A DNA stretch of 13,354 nt from Dunaliella salina (lineage: Eukaryota; Chlorophyta; Chlorophyceae; Chlamydomonadales; Dunaliellaceae), in assembly GCA_002284615.2 (NCBI GenBank), contig MU069467.1:206702-220055 (forward strand), given 5' to 3'. This document shows, piece by piece, positions 1-13,354 of the stretch. Under the pieces are notes generated by a model. It saw nothing but the letters and a program-made list of their open reading frames with translations, was not told where the DNA came from and searched no databases. A program made the position numbers and the translations under genes. Positions within the stretch are counted from its first letter, which is position 1; each line of letters starts with the position of its first letter.

Positions 1-49
<49 letters not shown>
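1..49. repeat. (TG)n microsatellite at window edge
   Basis: An uninterrupted TG dinucleotide tract of 49 bp starts at the first base, so its true length is unknown. Confidence 0.97.
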
Positions 50-50
<1 letters not shown>

Positions 51-1739
51 GGGGAGGCTGGAGGGTAAGAGGTGTGGGTGGGCTTATGAGGAGCAGGTGA
101 AGGCAAAGCAGGGGCGGGTGGGTGACCATGCGTACTAGAAACTGTTTAGGTTTTGCGTTGGTACCATTTTAATGACCAAGGGTCAGGCGCCACAACCCTG
201 TATGATATCCTGCCTTTTGCCAGCCAGGCCACCTCTGCCTATTCTGAGCACATCACCTGAAAGCTAGTAAAAAAAGCAATTTTTCAGTGCTGAGTTGGTC
301 CCATTTAGTGAACCCTGCTGCACGCTAGGTCTGCATGTTTGCGCGCTCAGCCAGCAAAACTCACCCCCTGTGTGTCCTAACCCTCCAGCTGCACCCCCAA
401 GCCTGCAGGTGGTCCCCAGGATGGTCTCTGAGTGCACTGGTGGCCACCTGATGCGAGCTGGCAGGGGGCTGTCCTGGGGGTGCTCCAAAGCCAGTCGAGA
501 GGAGTGATGACAACAGGGAAAGGCTTTCTATTTATATTTAAAGAAATATTGATGCTTCAGTGGAGTGTTGGTACGGGGTCCGGATTTCAAACGCTTATAC
601 TGATCAATTTTCCGCTGGCAGCCAGTCATTTGATGGGAAAAATTCAATTTTGTTTTAATTTGAAATAAATCTATTCTCTGGCAACCTCAGGGGATCGCAA
701 AATTTTTGGTGATTCAGAAATTTGAGTCAGATTCATATACTCCAGTGAATAGTTTTGCTCTTTATGTCATGAAAAGTACATTGAATCCCTTGCATGTGCG
801 CCCACAAGCAAAAATTTGGCAGTTTTTAGCTCCAGCAACTTCGCGGAGCCCAGCAGCTCCTCCCGGGCACCCATGTTCACAGCCCGCGGCGTCAGTGTTG
901 ATGATGGCAACCCCAGGCATCGGCCAGGACAAACAGCGGGTGCAGAGGTGGCCTATCGGGGCCTGGCCAGGCCTCCCAGGTTATGCGTGCTTGTCCGTGC
1001 GATGAAAATCCGACGAGCATCAGGGATGCTCCCGACAACCCAAAATCACTTGCAATATTACCAGCAGGCTGCCCAAACACTCGCCGCTGCAGTTTGGGCC
1101 TGAGCAGGGTCCCTCAAAAAATAGCCATTCCCAGGGTTGACCAAGAAGTGTAGTATGGGGCACAACTGATGCTCCTTAATTATATAAGTATTAATAGAAA
1201 ACCATCTGCCAACTCAAAACACTGTATGGTGGGCCCAGATGGAAGGAATGCCGGTTTCTGATGCACAGAGCTCAACCTGAGCCACATCCAAGTACCACCA
1301 ACATGCCATACAAGGCCACTGACCCAAAGAAGCAACCTCCCCTACTCAGAAGTGGGTTTGAAAGTGTCCGGCAGTAGATCACCCAAATTTGGCATAGGTT
1401 GTGGCACCTGACCAAGGGTGCTCTTATCAAGTTACCATGTAGCACAGCCACTGGGTGCGCGCCATCAGATCAAAAGTGGACGAAGAAATGTACCTGCAAG
1501 CTAGAGTATCTGTGTGTAGTGGGGAGGGAAGAGGGGAAAGAGGTGTAGGTGGGCTCTCAGCCCTGCAAGGCCTATTAATTGTGGGCCATTTGTCTGCACA
1601 GTGAAGTGAAGGTAGACTCCATTGGAGTGCAATTGAGGTTCCATGGGTTAAAAGTGCACATTTCGTGCGTCTTGCATCCCGCATGCTGATGTTTCATGTT
1701 TCTACTAATGGGGGTGTGCGTGTATGCTGGCACAATGTT
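50..1739. other. Non-repetitive stretch with no firm gene
   Basis: Apart from the weak exon candidate at 836-979, no coding, RNA or mobile-element signature is convincing in this 1.7 kb. It is probably intron or 5' flank of the kinesin-14-like gene. Short ORFs overlap on both strands with no recognisable protein. Confidence 0.4.
836..979 (+). CDS. Weak candidate upstream exon
   Basis: A GC-rich island in otherwise AT-richer sequence follows a possible acceptor (tttttagctccag). It is open in a frame reading NFAEPSSSSRAPMFTARG, VSVDDGNPRHRPGQT, and so on. It would fit a disordered N-terminal head of a kinesin, but the frame choice is not forced: a second + frame and an antisense frame are also open. 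Possible donors are gtcagt at 891 and gttatg at 980. No domain is recognised, and it could be chance. Confidence 0.2.
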
Positions 1740-1949
1740 AGTGTTGCTGCCATGCACATGCAGTTGTACGAATTTGTTGCGCATGCAGTTAGACCAATGC
1801 TTGTGTTGCTGCCATGCACATGCAGTTGGACCAATTTGTTGTGCATGCAGCTGGACCAATACTTGTGTTGCTGCCATGCACGTGCAGTTGGACCAGTTCG
1901 TTGCGCATGCAGTTGGACCAATACTTGTATTGCTGCCATGCACATGCAG
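1740..1949 (+). repeat. 62-bp minisatellite of acceptor plus exon start
   Basis: The acceptor-like motif ATGCA(C)(A/G)TGCAG ends at 1763, 1825, 1887 and 1949, an exact 62-bp period. The last copy is the acceptor of the 1950 exon. The third copy keeps TTGGACCAGTTC, the first 12 bases of that exon, before diverging. Each unit also holds an internal half-repeat (gcatgcag followed by ttggaccaat or similar). Confidence 0.9.

Positions 1950-13354
<11,405 letters not shown>

Noticed and set aside
1..1949. Promoter or translation start of the gene
   Set aside because: No TATA-like element, start context or conserved N-terminus could be told from background. The gene may begin upstream of the window.

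Overview
The window is eukaryotic nuclear DNA. It carries the middle part of one large, intron-rich gene on the + strand for a C-terminal-motor kinesin (kinesin-14-like). The call rests on short exons that join in frame: stalk exons, then the neck/motor-entry motif VLELKGSIRVLCRIRP, then FEFDRTFAH, then [15 protein letters not shown] (the kinesin P-loop). The stalk precedes the motor, which is the kinesin-14 order. The gene is incomplete at both ends. No convincing start codon or promoter is visible, and the rest of the motor (switch I, switch II, C-terminus) lies beyond the right edge.

Supported exons (all +): 1950-2024, 3236-3349, 5224-5301, 6444-6539, 6864-6890 (27-bp microexon), 7542-7640, 8697-8810, 10054-10149 and 10800-10957. 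The next exon's start is seen as repeated copies at the right edge (13302 onward). A further candidate exon begins at 6145, and two weaker ones lie at 836-979 and 2297-2365. The introns use GT-AG, run from about 0.3 to more than 2.3 kb, and are almost all phase 0. The organism cannot be named from this sequence. The long repeat-filled introns, tiny exons and canonical splice sites suggest an alga or other protist with a large nuclear genome; this is an inference only.

The rest is repeat-rich intron: long GT (once CA) microsatellites, one GA/G tract with two unresolved bases, and many minisatellite arrays. The most striking structure is that many arrays are tandem copies of the gene's own exon edges. 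Copies of acceptor plus exon start lie upstream of the exons at 1950, 3236, 6444 (one copy), 10054, 10800 (one copy) and the next exon near 13302. Copies of exon end plus donor lie downstream of the exons ending at 3349 and 10957. The copies keep splice-like AG or GT signals to differing degrees and look like ladders of decoy splice sites. Unrelated arrays (69-bp, 144-bp, 84-bp and 33/126-bp units) fill other introns. No RNA genes, CRISPR arrays, or identifiable transposons were seen.
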